In this document: piece by piece, positions 1 to 9,415 of the stretch
How positions within the stretch are numbered: the stretch's first letter is position 1
Layout of the letters: every line of letters starts with the position of its first letter
Origin: Deltaproteobacteria bacterium
Lineage (GTDB): Bacteria; Desulfobacterota; Dissulfuribacteria; Dissulfuribacterales; QOAL01
NCBI GenBank assembly: GCA_027003115.1
Contig: JALWYS010000196.1
Location: 1 to 35,091, forward strand
Length of the DNA stretch: 35,091 nucleotides
Direction: 5' to 3'
Translations under genes and position numbers: made by a program
The notes under the pieces: generated by a model
Database searches by the model: none
What the model saw: the letters and a program-made list of their open reading frames with translations, nothing else
Told to the model about the DNA's origin: nothing

Positions 1-2
1 AT

Positions 3-383
3 CTAATCCAGGAAGGGCAGAAGAGGGGGGTTCTTTTTGTTGCGCCTGTTGGTAACAGAAAGGATGCAGAAAGACTCCCGTTTCCCGCAAGGCTCAAGGA
101 GGTTCTGGCAGTGGGAGGAGTGGATGATAAGGGAAAGATGTTTCCAAATTCAAGGCTCTGTAAAAGGGCAGACCTCCTTGCCCCGTGTGAAAATATCTTT
201 ACCACTATCTCTGCAGGTAGGTACAATTTCCTGAGCGGAACCTCCATGGCATCTGCCATAGTAGCAGGAATACTTGCGCTTGATATCGCTCCGCCTTCCA
301 AGGCGCCCGAGAAACCAGTAGGGATGTGTGGCTGGTTAAGGCACTCCCTTAAGAAAAGGGTGTGTAAGGCAAAAAAAGAGTAA
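3..383 (+). CDS. Subtilisin-like serine protease (S8), C-terminal part, 5' truncated by window edge
   Basis: The reading frame is open from the first bases, so the gene begins upstream of the window. The translation shows FVAPVGN near its start, matching the oxyanion-hole Asn region of subtilases, and later SGTSMASAIVAG, the signature around the catalytic Ser. The Asp and His of the triad must lie upstream. After the Ser motif only about 40 residues remain, ending in a basic tail (KKRVCKAKKE), with no obvious C-terminal accessory domain. The enzyme is a serine endopeptidase; location and substrate cannot be judged without the N-terminus. The stop lies only 2 bases from the convergent M20 peptidase stop, with no terminator hairpin seen between them. 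The frame extends upstream of the internal ATG at 111, which would exclude the oxyanion motif. Confidence 0.85.
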   Translation, partial: LIQEGQKRGVLFVAPVGNRKDAERLPFPARLKEVLAVGGVDDKGKMFPNSRLCKRADLLAPCENIFTTISAGRYNFLSGTSMASAIVAGILALDIAPPSKAPEKPVGMCGWLRHSLKKRVCKAKKE

Positions 384-385
384 GC

Positions 386-1567
386 TTAGGGGTTGGTATG
401 GCCCGGACTCTGATCAATCCGGCTCCAGGTGCGAAGCGTCTCCATCATCAGAAGACAGCTTTTTCCCATGTCCTGTAGCCTGATGAACTCTTCGGTGGTG
501 TGAACCTTCTGCATGCCTATACCAACAATCAGCGTGGCAAGCCCCTTTTTGTTGAGGATATTTGCATCACTTCCTCCGCCTGTCATCTCTATTTTGAGGG
601 TTCTGCCCATGTTTTTGGCTGCCTGCACCAGGGTGGTGACAAGAGGATGGTCTTCTGGCACGTGCATAAGCGGGTAATCGTCTTCCACAGTGGCAGAAAC
701 GTAAGGGTAGGTGTCTGAGGGAGATTTTTTGAACTCCTTGGCTGCCTGGTAGAAGCAGCCCATTATCCTGTCCTGGATTTCATGGAGCCGCTTTTCTCTA
801 TGGCTTCGAACCTCGCCGTCAACCTGGACGAGATCGGGTACGATATTGGTTGCAGTGCCTCCTTGTATTAGCCCTATGTTGCAGGTGGTCTCCTCATCCA
901 TTCTTCCCTGTGGGGCAGAGGCAATGGCATTTGCTGCAACCTTTATGGCACTTATCCCCTTTTCAGGATTGAGCCCTGCATGGGCGGCAAGGCCATGAAT
1001 CTTTATGTTGAACCTGATGGCGGCAGGCGCCCTGTTTATTACAGAATCCGGATCCTCAGTGTCCAGGGCAAGCCCTGCCCTTGCCTCTACAAGGCTTTCG
1101 TCAAGGGCCTTTGCCCCAAGGAGTCCGATCTCTTCACATGTGGTGAGTATAAGCTCAAAGGGGCCGTGGGTAATTTCCTGTTCCTTCATGCTCAGGATGG
1201 ACTCGAGCATGATGGCAATGGCTGCCTTGTCGTCTCCCCCAAGGACGGTTGTGCCGTCACTTCTGAAAATGCCGTTTTCAAAGATGGGCTTTACGTTTCT
1301 TCCTGGCTCTACCGTGTCCATGTGGGCATTAAAGAAAAGCGGCGCTGTATCAAGACTTCCAGGAATTTTTATAATGAGGTTTCCTGTGTCTGAGCCCGTA
1401 TCCACCTGGGAGTTGTCTTCAACTATGCGGGCCTCTGGGGCATTTTGGGAAAACCAGGCCCTTACGAAGTCGGCAACCTGCCCCTCGTGTCTTGAAGGGC
1501 TGTCGATCCTTACAAGGTCCATGAACAGATTTGTGAGCCGTTTGCTGTTTATTTTCATATTATCCAT
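386..1567 (-). CDS. M20-family metallopeptidase, peptidase T-like
   Basis: Zinc-dependent exopeptidase of the M20 clan, most like the PepT-like group that trims small peptides in the cytoplasm. Ligand and catalytic motifs appear in order: FFNAHMDTVEPG (first metal His and the Asp after it), GGDDKAAIA (bridging Asp), TTCEEIGLLGA (catalytic Glu pair), ALDTEDPD (metal Asp) and, near the C-terminus, KVHTTEEFI (last metal His). The glycine-rich TGGGSDANI precedes that His, as in the family. The frame stays open about 30 residues further upstream, but that part lies inside lon and is unlike the family. I place the start at the ATG at 1567, overlapping lon by 8 bp; the ATG at 1558 is also possible. 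It is the last gene of the long minus-strand run, so translational coupling to lon is likely. About 393 aa, normal for the family. Confidence 0.88.
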   Translation of the reverse strand: MDNMKINSKRLTNLFMDLVRIDSPSRHEGQVADFVRAWFSQNAPEARIVEDNSQVDTGSDTGNLIIKIPGSLDTAPLFFNAHMDTVEPGRNVKPIFENGIFRSDGTTVLGGDDKAAIAIMLESILSMKEQEITHGPFELILTTCEEIGLLGAKALDESLVEARAGLALDTEDPDSVINRAPAAIRFNIKIHGLAAHAGLNPEKGISAIKVAANAIASAPQGRMDEETTCNIGLIQGGTATNIVPDLVQVDGEVRSHREKRLHEIQDRIMGCFYQAAKEFKKSPSDTYPYVSATVEDDYPLMHVPEDHPLVTTLVQAAKNMGRTLKIEMTGGGSDANILNKKGLATLIVGIGMQKVHTTEEFIRLQDMGKSCLLMMETLRTWSRIDQSPGHTNP

Positions 1568-3965
1568 TTTGCTTTTTGCCTTTTTTCTTGGGTCTGCTTT
1601 CGGGCAGCAGGGCGATATCCAGGACCTCGTCCATGGTTCCAACAGGCCTGAAATCAAGCTTTCTCCTTATCTGCTCTGGTATCTCCTGAAGGTCGTTGAT
1701 GTTGGCCTCTGGAATGATCACCGTGGGTATCTCCTTTCTGAGGGCGGCAATGGATTTTTCCTTTAGCCCTCCAATGGGAAGCACTCTGCCAGTAAGGGTT
1801 ATCTCGCCAGTCATGGCGACGTCCTTGTTGACAGGTCTTTTGGTGAGGGCAGAGACCAGGGCAGTGGTCAGGGTGATGCCTGCCGATGGGCCATCCTTTG
1901 GTATGGCCCCTGATGGGACGTGGATATGGATGTCCCTTTCCTCGAACTCTTCAGGTTTTATGCCAAGTTCCTTTGCCCGGGATTTTATCCAGCTAAGTGC
2001 TGCCTGGGCAGATTCCTTCATGACCTCGCCGAGTAGGCCTGTGAGAGTAAGGTTGCCCTTGCCAGCCATTATCTGGCATTCTATCCGCATCACCTCTCCT
2101 CCGTGGGCGGTCCAGGCAAGGCCTGTGGCAACCCCGATCTGACTGTCTTCCCTGATGAAGTCGGAAAGCACCTTGGGAGGGCCAAGGAACTTATGAAGGT
2201 TGCCTGCGGTTACCCTGAAAGGTCCGGGCTCGCCGTCTGCCACCTTGCATGCCACCTTCCTGCAAACGGCCGCTATCTGCCTTTCAAGCTCCCTAAGCCC
2301 TGCCTCTTCCGTGTAGTCTGAGATGATGGAGGAAAGGGCATTGTCTGATATCTCAAGCTGCCCCTCCTTTAGGCCACACTCTTTCATCTGTCTTTCTATG
2401 AGATACCTTCTTGCTATCTCCTTCTTCTCTTCAGGGGTGTATCCGGAAAGCCTGAGGACCTCCAGCCTGTCCAAAAGGGCCGAGGGTATGGTATCTATGA
2501 CGTTTGCAGTAAGGATAAAGAGCACCTTTGAAAGGTCAAAGGGCATCTCTATGTAGTGGTCTGAAAAGGCGCTGTTTTGTTCCGGGTCCAGGACTTCGAG
2601 CAAGGCAGCTGCCGGATCCCCTCGGAAATCAGTGCCTATCTTGTCCACCTCGTCCATCATGAAAACGGGATTTTTTGTGCCTGCACGCCTGATTTCCTGG
2701 ATTATCCTTCCTGGCATGGCCCCAACATAGGTGCGCCTGTGACCCCTTATCTCCGCCTCGTCACGAACGCCTCCAAGGGAAAGCCTGACAAATTTTCTCC
2801 CAAGGGCCCTTGCTATGGATTTTCCCAGGGACGTCTTGCCCACCCCGGGAGGCCCCACAAAACAGAGAATAGGGCCCTTGACCTTGCGGTTGAGTTTTCG
2901 TACTGCAATGAACTCTATGATCCTTTCCTTTACCTTTTCCAGGTCGTAGTGGTCCTCATCCAGGATCTTTCTTGCCCTTTTGATGTCAAGTTTGTCCCTG
3001 GTGGTATCGGACCATGGTAGCTCGCAGAGCCAGTCCAGATATGTGCGGACAAGGGCGGCCTCGGAGGAATCAGGATGCATGAACTCAAGGCGCTTTAGCT
3101 GCTTGATGGCCTCTTTTTCAGTAGCCTCTGGCATGTCCGCCTCTTCTATCTTGGCCTTGTACTCCTCGATCTCCTTCTGCCTCTCGTCTATCTCTCCAAG
3201 CTCCCTCTGTATGGCCCTTAACTGCTCGCGCAGGAAGATGTCCCTCTGTGTCCTGCTCATCTCCTCCCTGGCCTCTGACTGGATCTTTGCCTGGACGGTT
3301 GAGACCTCTATCTCCCGAGCCAGAAACTCAGAGACCTTTTTTAGCCTCTCTATTGGGTGAAAAAGCTGGAGTATCTCCTGGGCCTCTCCGCCTGTGAGCT
3401 TGAGATTTGATGCCACAACGTCTGCAAGCTTTCCAGGGTCGTTTACCGTGCTGAGGATTATGCCCAGCTCAGGGCTGAAAATGTTCTTTATGTTAAAGAG
3501 TTTTTCTGCCTGCTCACGGACATGTCTCATGAGGGCCTCTGTCTCTACAGAGATTTCTACCTCTTCGTCCTCTATGGGCTCCACCTTCACCTTGAAGAAG
3601 GGCTGGTCCTTCACCACCTCAAGGGTCCTGCCCTTTAAAAGGGCCTGAGTGAGTATTTTTAGCCTGCCGTCTGGAAGCTGAAGCGTTCTCATGATGGCGG
3701 CAATCACCCCTGTGGAGTAAAGGTCTTCAGAGGAGGGCTTGTCCAAGCGGGCATCTTTTTGGGCAACCAGAAATATGAGCCTGTCATTGGTAAGCGCCTC
3801 GTTTACGGCGGCAATGGATGATTCCCTGCCCACAAACAGGGGCACCACCATGGATGGGAAGACAATAACGTCCCTTAGGGCCATGAGGGGCAAACATTCG
3901 GGGATCTCGTAGCTTTCAGGTATGTCGAGATCAAAAAGATCGGTAACAGTGGCATCAAATTTCAT
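1560..3965 (-). CDS. lon: ATP-dependent protease Lon
   Basis: Cytoplasmic AAA+ protease that degrades misfolded and regulatory proteins. The order is complete: N-terminal substrate domain (LPLMALRDVIVFPSMVVPLF), a long coiled-coil linker (REQLRAIQRELGE), AAA+ module with Walker A GPPGVGKTSLGKS and Walker B FMMDEVDKIG, and a C-terminal protease domain. The catalytic dyad is visible as Ser694 in KDGPSAGITL and Lys737 in GLKEKSIAAL, with the same 43-residue spacing as E. coli Lon. Length 801 aa is typical. Its ATG overlaps the stop of the upstream ABC ATPase gene as ATGA (4 bp), so it is translationally coupled. No heat-shock promoter is visible directly upstream; expression probably depends on the operon. 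Confidence 0.97.
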   Translation of the reverse strand: MKFDATVTDLFDLDIPESYEIPECLPLMALRDVIVFPSMVVPLFVGRESSIAAVNEALTNDRLIFLVAQKDARLDKPSSEDLYSTGVIAAIMRTLQLPDGRLKILTQALLKGRTLEVVKDQPFFKVKVEPIEDEEVEISVETEALMRHVREQAEKLFNIKNIFSPELGIILSTVNDPGKLADVVASNLKLTGGEAQEILQLFHPIERLKKVSEFLAREIEVSTVQAKIQSEAREEMSRTQRDIFLREQLRAIQRELGEIDERQKEIEEYKAKIEEADMPEATEKEAIKQLKRLEFMHPDSSEAALVRTYLDWLCELPWSDTTRDKLDIKRARKILDEDHYDLEKVKERIIEFIAVRKLNRKVKGPILCFVGPPGVGKTSLGKSIARALGRKFVRLSLGGVRDEAEIRGHRRTYVGAMPGRIIQEIRRAGTKNPVFMMDEVDKIGTDFRGDPAAALLEVLDPEQNSAFSDHYIEMPFDLSKVLFILTANVIDTIPSALLDRLEVLRLSGYTPEEKKEIARRYLIERQMKECGLKEGQLEISDNALSSIISDYTEEAGLRELERQIAAVCRKVACKVADGEPGPFRVTAGNLHKFLGPPKVLSDFIREDSQIGVATGLAWTAHGGEVMRIECQIMAGKGNLTLTGLLGEVMKESAQAALSWIKSRAKELGIKPEEFEERDIHIHVPSGAIPKDGPSAGITLTTALVSALTKRPVNKDVAMTGEITLTGRVLPIGGLKEKSIAALRKEIPTVIIPEANINDLQEIPEQIRRKLDFRPVGTMDEVLDIALLPESRPKKKGKKQNG

Positions 3966-5005
3966 TTTTGGTTTTGCTCCTTTTTACTTAAATGAAAAAG
4001 GTGACAGTTGATGATATGGTCTTTGGAAACCTCAACTGGAACGGGCTCCTGGCGGCTGCAGAGGCCAAGCCTTTCCGGGCAGCGGGAATAAAACGGGCAT
4101 CCAGCCCCTTTTTCATCATCAAAGGTAGGTAAGGCCTTTGCGTCCTGGGTCTCGGCCCCCTTTTTCTCACATTCAGGCTCTTCCTCAGGCTTGGGTACTG
4201 GGATAGATTTCATCAGAAACCTGGTATAAGGGTGGTGAGGACTGGAATTTTCACCTCTGCCAGAAAGCATGAAGGCCCTCCTTGGCATTATCTCGCAGAT
4301 GGTTCCCCGATACATAACCACAATCCTGTGGCTGACAAATTCAACAATGGGAAGGTCATGTGATATGAAAAGGCAGCTTATCCTGTTTGATTCCTGAAGG
4401 TCCAGGATGAGGTTTATTATCTGGGCCTGAATGGAAACGTCAAGGGCAGAGGTGGGCTCATCCAGTACAACCAGGTCCGGCCTTGTGGCAAGGGCCCTTG
4501 CGATTCCGATTCTTTGTCTCTGGCCACCGCTGAACTCGTGGGGGTAACGCTCTTCAATTCCAGGGTTGCTGAATCCCGCCATCTTTAGAAGGCGCCTTAC
4601 CTCGTTCCTCAGCTGCTCCTTTGGGCATATTTTGTGTATTTTAAGGGGCTGACTGATTATCTTGAAAATGGTCTTTTTGGGATTTAGAGACGAAAAAGGG
4701 TCCTGAAAGACCATCTGTGCCCTTTTCCGAAAGCTTCTAAGTTCCCTTCCCTTAAGTGCTGAAAGATCAACGCCTTCGAAACGAATCCGTCCACTTGTGG
4801 GCCTTTCAAGGCCTAGGACGAGCCTTGCCAGGGTGGATTTTCCGCAGCCGCTTTCACCAACTAGTCCAAGGATTTCTTCCCTTTTAATTTCCAGGTTTAC
4901 CTTGTTGAGCGCCCGTATGAGGGAGGTTTTCCCTGAGAAAAACCCTTTTTTGACCTGGTAGAGTTTTGAGACGTCCTCAAGGGAACAGATGGCTGCCTTG
5001 TCCAT
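3962..5005 (-). CDS. Oligopeptide/dipeptide-type ABC transporter ATP-binding protein (OppF/DppF-like)
   Basis: Nucleotide-binding subunit of a peptide-import ABC transporter at the inner face of the membrane. Visible motifs are Walker A GESGCGKSTLARL, Q-loop region MVFQDPFSSLNP, signature FSGGQRQRIGIARAL, Walker B DLVVLDEPTSALD and the switch His in FISHDLPIVEF. After residue about 250 there is the C-terminal extension typical of Opp/Dpp ATPases, with cysteines in GCPFYSRCPERLGLC and a later NCHLF; this extension argues against other ABC classes. Length 347 aa fits. The gene stands alone: no permease, binding protein or OppD partner is in the window, so the rest of the transporter must be elsewhere. 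It begins 1 bp after the gpmI stop and overlaps lon by 4 bp. Confidence 0.9.
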   Translation of the reverse strand: MDKAAICSLEDVSKLYQVKKGFFSGKTSLIRALNKVNLEIKREEILGLVGESGCGKSTLARLVLGLERPTSGRIRFEGVDLSALKGRELRSFRKRAQMVFQDPFSSLNPKKTIFKIISQPLKIHKICPKEQLRNEVRRLLKMAGFSNPGIEERYPHEFSGGQRQRIGIARALATRPDLVVLDEPTSALDVSIQAQIINLILDLQESNRISCLFISHDLPIVEFVSHRIVVMYRGTICEIMPRRAFMLSGRGENSSPHHPYTRFLMKSIPVPKPEEEPECEKKGAETQDAKALPTFDDEKGAGCPFYSRCPERLGLCSRQEPVPVEVSKDHIINCHLFHLSKKEQNQK

Positions 5006-5006
5006 A

Positions 5007-6569
5007 TCAGAAAAGGGCTTTTCCTGTCATCTCTTTTGGCTGGTCAATGCCCATGATCTTCAAAATGGTTGGTGCAACATCTCCAAGGATGCCTTTTTTA
5101 AGGCTTGCATCAATAAAGTTGTCATCCACCAGGTAGAATGGGACAGGGTTTGTGGTGTGTGCCGTTGCAGGGCTGCCATCTGGCAGCTTCATAACCTCAG
5201 CGTTTCCGTGATCCGCCGTAATTATCACAGAGCCGCCTCTTTCCCTGAAGGCCTGGGTGACCTTTCCCACGCATTCATCAACCACCTCACATGCCTTTAT
5301 GGCAGCCTCCAAAACCCCTGTGTGGCCTACCATGTCCCCATTGGCGAAGTTTACCACAATGAGGTCGTAGATCTCCTTTTTTATGTTTTCAACCAGGGTA
5401 TCGGCTATTTTGGGGGCACTCATCTCAGGCTTGAGATCGTAGGTTGGCACATCCCTTGGGGAAGGAATGAGAATCCTGTCTTCATTGGGAAAGGGTTCCT
5501 CCTCCCCGCCATTAAAAAAATAGGTGATATGGGCGTATTTTTCCGTCTCAGCTATCCTTAGCTGCCTGAGACCTTTTTTACTAACAACCTCACCCAAGAT
5601 ATTTTTCAGTCTGACTGGGGGAAATGCCACAGGAAGGTCAAAGTTCTTGTCATACATGGTCATGGTTGCATAGGCAAGGAGCCTGGGTCTATCGCTTACG
5701 TCAAAGAAGGAAAAGTCCTTTTCCGTAAATGCCCTTGTAAGCTCCCTTGCCCTGTCAGCCCTGAAATTGAAGTGGAAAATGGCATCACCATCCCTAACAG
5801 GGCCTTTCCCTTTTGAAAAGGGGCACCTTTCGTTTTCAATGAGTATGGGTTTTATGAACTCATCCGTCTCGCCGCGCCCGTAGGCGTTTTTTACGGCAGC
5901 AACAGGGTCCTTTTCAATGCGGCCTTTTCCGCGCACAAGCATCTCATATGCAGCCTCCACCCTTTCCCATCGGGTGTCCCTGTCCATGGCGTAGAAGCGG
6001 CCGCAGATGGAGGCGATGGTGCCTGCACCATGGCGCTCCATCTCCTTCTTAAGCCTTTCTATGTGTGTGACACCGCTTGTCGGCGGCGTGTCCCTTCCAT
6101 CCATGAAGGCATGGATGCAGAGTCTGTCCCCGATTTTGTACCTGGCTGCCATCTCTATCAGGGCAAAAAGGTGTTCCATCTGGCTGTGAACACCACCATC
6201 TGAAACAAGTCCCATGAGGTGAAGCCTTGCCCCTTCACTTTCCCTCACCTTTGTCATGATCTCTTTTAGCACAGGGTTTTCAAAAAAGGAGCCATCCTCT
6301 ATTGCCATGTTTATGCGTGTAAGCTCCTGATAGACTATCCTTCCGGCCCCAAGATTAAGATGGCCAACCTCTGAGTTGCCCATCTGCCCTGGTGGAAGGC
6401 CGACAGCCTCTCCGGAGGCCTTTAAGAGGGTGAAGGGATATTTTTTATAGTAGCTGTCAAGATTCGGGGTCCTGGCAAGGCGTACTGCGTTTCCGTCAAG
6501 CTCCTCCCGCCAGCCCCATCCGTCCATTATCACCAGCATAACCCGTTTTATCTGGTTTGCTTCACTCAT
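5007..6569 (-). CDS. gpmI: 2,3-bisphosphoglycerate-independent phosphoglycerate mutase
   Basis: Interconverts 3- and 2-phosphoglycerate in glycolysis and gluconeogenesis, using two Mn ions and a phosphoserine intermediate. Asp16 in VIMDGWGWREE and Ser66 in GQMGNSEVGHLNLGAGR are the metal Asp and the phosphorylated Ser of this alkaline-phosphatase-superfamily enzyme. Further family segments are HAFMDGRDTPP, GRFYAMDRDTRW, FNFRADRARE and VIITADHGNAE. The frame opens seven codons earlier, but the ATG at 6569 has a strong Shine-Dalgarno (GGGAGG, about 9 bases upstream), giving 520 aa. It overlaps the nadD-rsfS stop by 8 bp. A glycolytic enzyme inside a proline/NAD/proteolysis run indicates a general housekeeping operon rather than one pathway. 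Confidence 0.96.
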   Translation of the reverse strand: MSEANQIKRVMLVIMDGWGWREELDGNAVRLARTPNLDSYYKKYPFTLLKASGEAVGLPPGQMGNSEVGHLNLGAGRIVYQELTRINMAIEDGSFFENPVLKEIMTKVRESEGARLHLMGLVSDGGVHSQMEHLFALIEMAARYKIGDRLCIHAFMDGRDTPPTSGVTHIERLKKEMERHGAGTIASICGRFYAMDRDTRWERVEAAYEMLVRGKGRIEKDPVAAVKNAYGRGETDEFIKPILIENERCPFSKGKGPVRDGDAIFHFNFRADRARELTRAFTEKDFSFFDVSDRPRLLAYATMTMYDKNFDLPVAFPPVRLKNILGEVVSKKGLRQLRIAETEKYAHITYFFNGGEEEPFPNEDRILIPSPRDVPTYDLKPEMSAPKIADTLVENIKKEIYDLIVVNFANGDMVGHTGVLEAAIKACEVVDECVGKVTQAFRERGGSVIITADHGNAEVMKLPDGSPATAHTTNPVPFYLVDDNFIDASLKKGILGDVAPTILKIMGIDQPKEMTGKALF

Positions 6570-7653
6570 GTTCTTTTTCCTCCCTGGCAAGGCCAGACTC
6601 CGTCATTACAAGCCGGGGCGCTTCCACCCAAAGTCCTTCAAGGTCATAAAAGGCCCGTACAGGTTCATAGAAAAGGTTCACCACCACGTCGTCATAGTCC
6701 ATGAGAATCCACTTACCCTCTTCTTCTCCCTCTATGCTTCTGCATTTGATTTTTTTCCGGCCAAGCTCCCTTTTCATGCGGTTTGCAATACCCTGTACGT
6801 GCCTAGTTGAGCGTCCGTGGGCAATGATAAAAAAGTCGGCAACAGGAGATGAACCCCTCATGTCAAGGACAACAATCCTTTCTCCTTTGTTGTCGAGTAT
6901 TTCGTTGTATATTTTTGCAGCTATCTCCATACTTTCTCTAGGGCGTGTACTTTCTTGCGCCTCTTTTAGTGATTCTTTCGTACTAATGTAAAGGTTGTTT
7001 TTCATAATGTAGTTTCTTACGCTTTCAGGGACAAGAAACCGGATGGATTTTCCTTCCCTTACTTTTTCTCTTATCTTGGTTGATGAAATTTCCAAGCCCG
7101 TGGTATCAAGTGCTAGAGTGACGTGAGCCCTGTCTTTGGGGAAATGGAAAGAAGGCCCAGTCTCAATCTCCATGTCCGGATAGATCTCTGAGAATTTTTT
7201 CCTGACATCCTCAATGGTTACAGGAGGACGTTTTATTATTACAAGGTTTGTAAGTTTTGGAATCTGCTGCCAATCTTTCCAGGAATCAAGCTCCAGTGCT
7301 GCATCCGTTCCAATCACAAAATAAAAGGCATATCTTCTTCCATAAAGCTGGTTGATCTGTCTCAGAAGGTCCACGGAAAAGGAGACACCTTTTCTTTCTG
7401 CCTCCAGGGTGCTTGCACGAAAATGTTCCACCCCCGCTATGGCAAGTTGCACCATGTTCAGCCTGTGTTCAAAGGGAGTAAGCTCCTTTTCAAGCTTGTG
7501 AGGAGGCAGGTAGGCTGGCACAAACCAGATCTCATCCAGGTCAAGGGCTTCAAACACCTCTTCGGCAGCCCGCAGGTGCCCAAGATGAATAGGATCAAGG
7601 GTTCCACCAAATATCCCTATTTTTTTCTTAACTTCTGACTTGTCCGTCTCCAA
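6562..7653 (-). CDS. nadD: NadD-RsfS fusion: nicotinate-nucleotide adenylyltransferase joined to ribosomal silencing factor
   Basis: A single 363-aa frame carries two normally separate proteins. Residues about 11-225 are NadD, which adenylates nicotinate mononucleotide in NAD synthesis: nucleotidyltransferase motif [14 protein letters not shown] and C-terminal [10 protein letters not shown] motif are both present. Residues about 240-350 are RsfS (Iojap/DUF143), which binds ribosomal protein uL14 and blocks subunit joining in starvation; the core [20 protein letters not shown] and [14 protein letters not shown] are clear. A Ser/Glu/Lys-rich linker of about 20 residues joins them, with no stop or frameshift between. 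The best start is a TTG at 7653, because no ATG or GTG precedes the NadD motif; this overlaps proA by 26 bp. nadD and rsfS are often neighbours, which makes fusion plausible. Both domains keep their key motifs. Confidence 0.93.
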   Translation of the reverse strand: METDKSEVKKKIGIFGGTLDPIHLGHLRAAEEVFEALDLDEIWFVPAYLPPHKLEKELTPFEHRLNMVQLAIAGVEHFRASTLEAERKGVSFSVDLLRQINQLYGRRYAFYFVIGTDAALELDSWKDWQQIPKLTNLVIIKRPPVTIEDVRKKFSEIYPDMEIETGPSFHFPKDRAHVTLALDTTGLEISSTKIREKVREGKSIRFLVPESVRNYIMKNNLYISTKESLKEAQESTRPRESMEIAAKIYNEILDNKGERIVVLDMRGSSPVADFFIIAHGRSTRHVQGIANRMKRELGRKKIKCRSIEGEEEGKWILMDYDDVVVNLFYEPVRAFYDLEGLWVEAPRLVMTESGLAREEKEHE

Positions 7654-8887
7654 AGGCTATGAATTTAGTGGTAGTCAGTTCCTCCAGACCCATTGGTCCA
7701 TAGGCGTGAAGCTTTGATGTGCTTATTCCTATTTCCGCTCCCAGCCCAAGCTGGCCTCCGTCGTTGAACCTGGTTGATGCGTTTACCAGGACCAGGGAGG
7801 CGTCCACCTCGTTTAAGAACCTCTTGGCCCGGGCATAATCCCTGGTGATGATGGCCTCGGTGTGGTTTGAGCCGTAGCGGTCAATGTAATCCATGGCCTC
7901 ATCCATGGAAGAGACCACCTTGACCGCAAGGATGAGATCGAGAAATTCTGTGCCCCAGTCCTCTTCTTTGGCCGGGACGGCGTAGGGCAGAAGTTCGCAT
8001 GTGCGCTTACATCCCCGTATCTCAACGCCTGCTTCCTTGAACCTTTCTCCCATCTTTGGAAGAAAGGATGGGGCCACATCCTCGTGAACCAGCATTCCCT
8101 CCATTGCGTTACACACACCGGGGCGCTGAACCTTGGAGTTGAAGCAGACCTCAATGGCCATGTCTTCATCACAACCCTTGTCCACATAGCAGTGGCAGAC
8201 TCCCTTGTAGTGCTTGAGAACCGGGATCTTAGAGTTTTCAACAACAAATCTTATAAGACCTTCTCCACCCCTTGGAATGATGAGATCAATCTCTTCTTCC
8301 CGGGAAAGGAGTTCTGTCACTGCAGACCTGTCTGTTGTTGGGATTACCTGTACCGCCTCCTTGGGCACCTGGTTTTCATCAAGGGCCTCTTGAAGTATTC
8401 GTGCAAGGGCAAGATTGGAGTGTATGGCGTCGGAGCCGCCCTTTAAGATCACGGCGTTTCCTGCCTTAAGACAAAGGGCCGCAGCATCAATGGTTACATT
8501 TGGCCTTGACTCGTAGATCATGCCGATAACCCCAAGGGGAATTCTCACCCTTCCAACCAGGAGGTTGTTTGGCCGCTTCCACATCTTTGTAACCTCGCCA
8601 ACAGGGTCGGGAAGGGCAGCCATCTCCTTAAGCCCCTGAACCATGGAATCTATCACCTTGTCAGATAGCTCAAGCCTGTCCAAAAAGGCGCTGCTAAGGC
8701 CCTTGGCACGGCCGTTTTCAAGGTCCTTTCTGTTTTCTTCCTGAAGCCTTGCCTTTGAGCTTTGGAGTTTTTCCGCGGTTGAAAGAAGTACCTTGTTCTT
8801 GACATCTGTGGACAAGACCGCAATTTTCCTGGCAGCCCTCCTGGCCTTTCCGGCCATATCCTCAATTACAGCCTTTACGTCACTCAT
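7628..8887 (-). CDS. proA: Gamma-glutamyl phosphate reductase
   Basis: Reduces gamma-glutamyl phosphate to glutamate semialdehyde with NADPH, the second step of proline synthesis, in the cytoplasm. It is an aldehyde-dehydrogenase-fold protein of 419 aa, the usual length. Family segments visible are [58 protein letters not shown], the catalytic Cys259 in [10 protein letters not shown], and [19 protein letters not shown]. The ATG at 8887 is preceded by GAGAGGA at a proper distance. proB, its usual partner, is absent here. A transcription terminator hairpin at 8907-8939 ends about 20 bases before this start, so a promoter of its own has little room. Confidence 0.97.
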   Translation of the reverse strand: MSDVKAVIEDMAGKARRAARKIAVLSTDVKNKVLLSTAEKLQSSKARLQEENRKDLENGRAKGLSSAFLDRLELSDKVIDSMVQGLKEMAALPDPVGEVTKMWKRPNNLLVGRVRIPLGVIGMIYESRPNVTIDAAALCLKAGNAVILKGGSDAIHSNLALARILQEALDENQVPKEAVQVIPTTDRSAVTELLSREEEIDLIIPRGGEGLIRFVVENSKIPVLKHYKGVCHCYVDKGCDEDMAIEVCFNSKVQRPGVCNAMEGMLVHEDVAPSFLPKMGERFKEAGVEIRGCKRTCELLPYAVPAKEEDWGTEFLDLILAVKVVSSMDEAMDYIDRYGSNHTEAIITRDYARAKRFLNEVDASLVLVNASTRFNDGGQLGLGAEIGISTSKLHAYGPMGLEELTTTKFIAFGDGQVRS

Positions 8888-8906
8888 TTTCAGTCCTCTC
8901 GTTCAC

Positions 8907-8939
8907 AAAAATAAAAAGGGGAAACAAAGCGTTTCCCCT
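8907..8939 (-). terminator. Rho-independent terminator after the Hsp20 pair
   Basis: A perfect 9-bp stem, AGGGGAAAC against GTTTCCCCT, with a 5-base loop. Read on the minus strand it is followed by TTTTATTTTT. It lies 46 bp beyond the stop of the downstream Hsp20 gene and only about 20 bp before the proA start codon. Confidence 0.85.
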
Positions 8940-8985
8940 GATTTTAATATGGTAGCCTGGCTTATGCCAGTCTAAAGAAAGCTTA

Positions 8986-9393
8986 TTATTCCACTTTTAC
9001 TTCAATCTTTTTGGGCTTTACCTCTTCGCTCTTTGGCAGGAATATCTTCAGCACCCCTGCGTTCATGGTTGCCTCTATCTTTGAGACATCAACGTCAGGG
9101 CCAAGTGTAAATGCCCTTTCGTAGGCCTTACCGTTAAATTCTACGTATAGCGGGGTGATGTCCTTGGGGACAATATCTCCTATCTCACCCTTAATGGTGA
9201 GCACGTTTTTATCCACCTGCACATCCAGGTTTTCCTTTGGAACCCCTGGCATGTCTGCAAAAAGGACCACACCGTCTTCAAGCTCGTATATATCAACTGG
9301 CGGGGTGACCACAACAGGCCTGAGCTTCTGCTGCTCCTGAGGAGTCCTGTCTTCGGTCTTTACTGCCATTTCCTGTCCTTTAACTTCTGCCAT
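8986..9393 (-). CDS. Small heat-shock protein, Hsp20/alpha-crystallin family (downstream copy)
   Basis: ATP-independent holdase that binds unfolding proteins in the cytoplasm. The alpha-crystallin domain runs from about residue 35 to the end, with VVLFADMPGVPKENLDVQV, VLTIKGE and the closing strand AGVLKIFLPK; the tail KKIEVKVE holds the I-x-V anchor used in oligomer assembly. The frame can start at a GTG two codons earlier, but AGGAGG sits 7 bases before the ATG at 9393, giving 135 aa. It follows a longer Hsp20 gene by 22 bp and shares the same tail, so the two are probably co-transcribed paralogues forming mixed oligomers. The terminator at 8907-8939 closes the pair. Confidence 0.93.
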   Translation of the reverse strand: MAEVKGQEMAVKTEDRTPQEQQKLRPVVVTPPVDIYELEDGVVLFADMPGVPKENLDVQVDKNVLTIKGEIGDIVPKDITPLYVEFNGKAYERAFTLGPDVDVSKIEATMNAGVLKIFLPKSEEVKPKKIEVKVE

Positions 9394-9415
9394 TTTCACA
9401 CCTCCTGACTTCAGA

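Noticed and set aside
1005-1766. 253-codon open frame on + opposite the M20 peptidase and lon
   Set aside because: It is the shadow of well-supported genes; its Ser/Arg-rich text is typical of the antisense frame.
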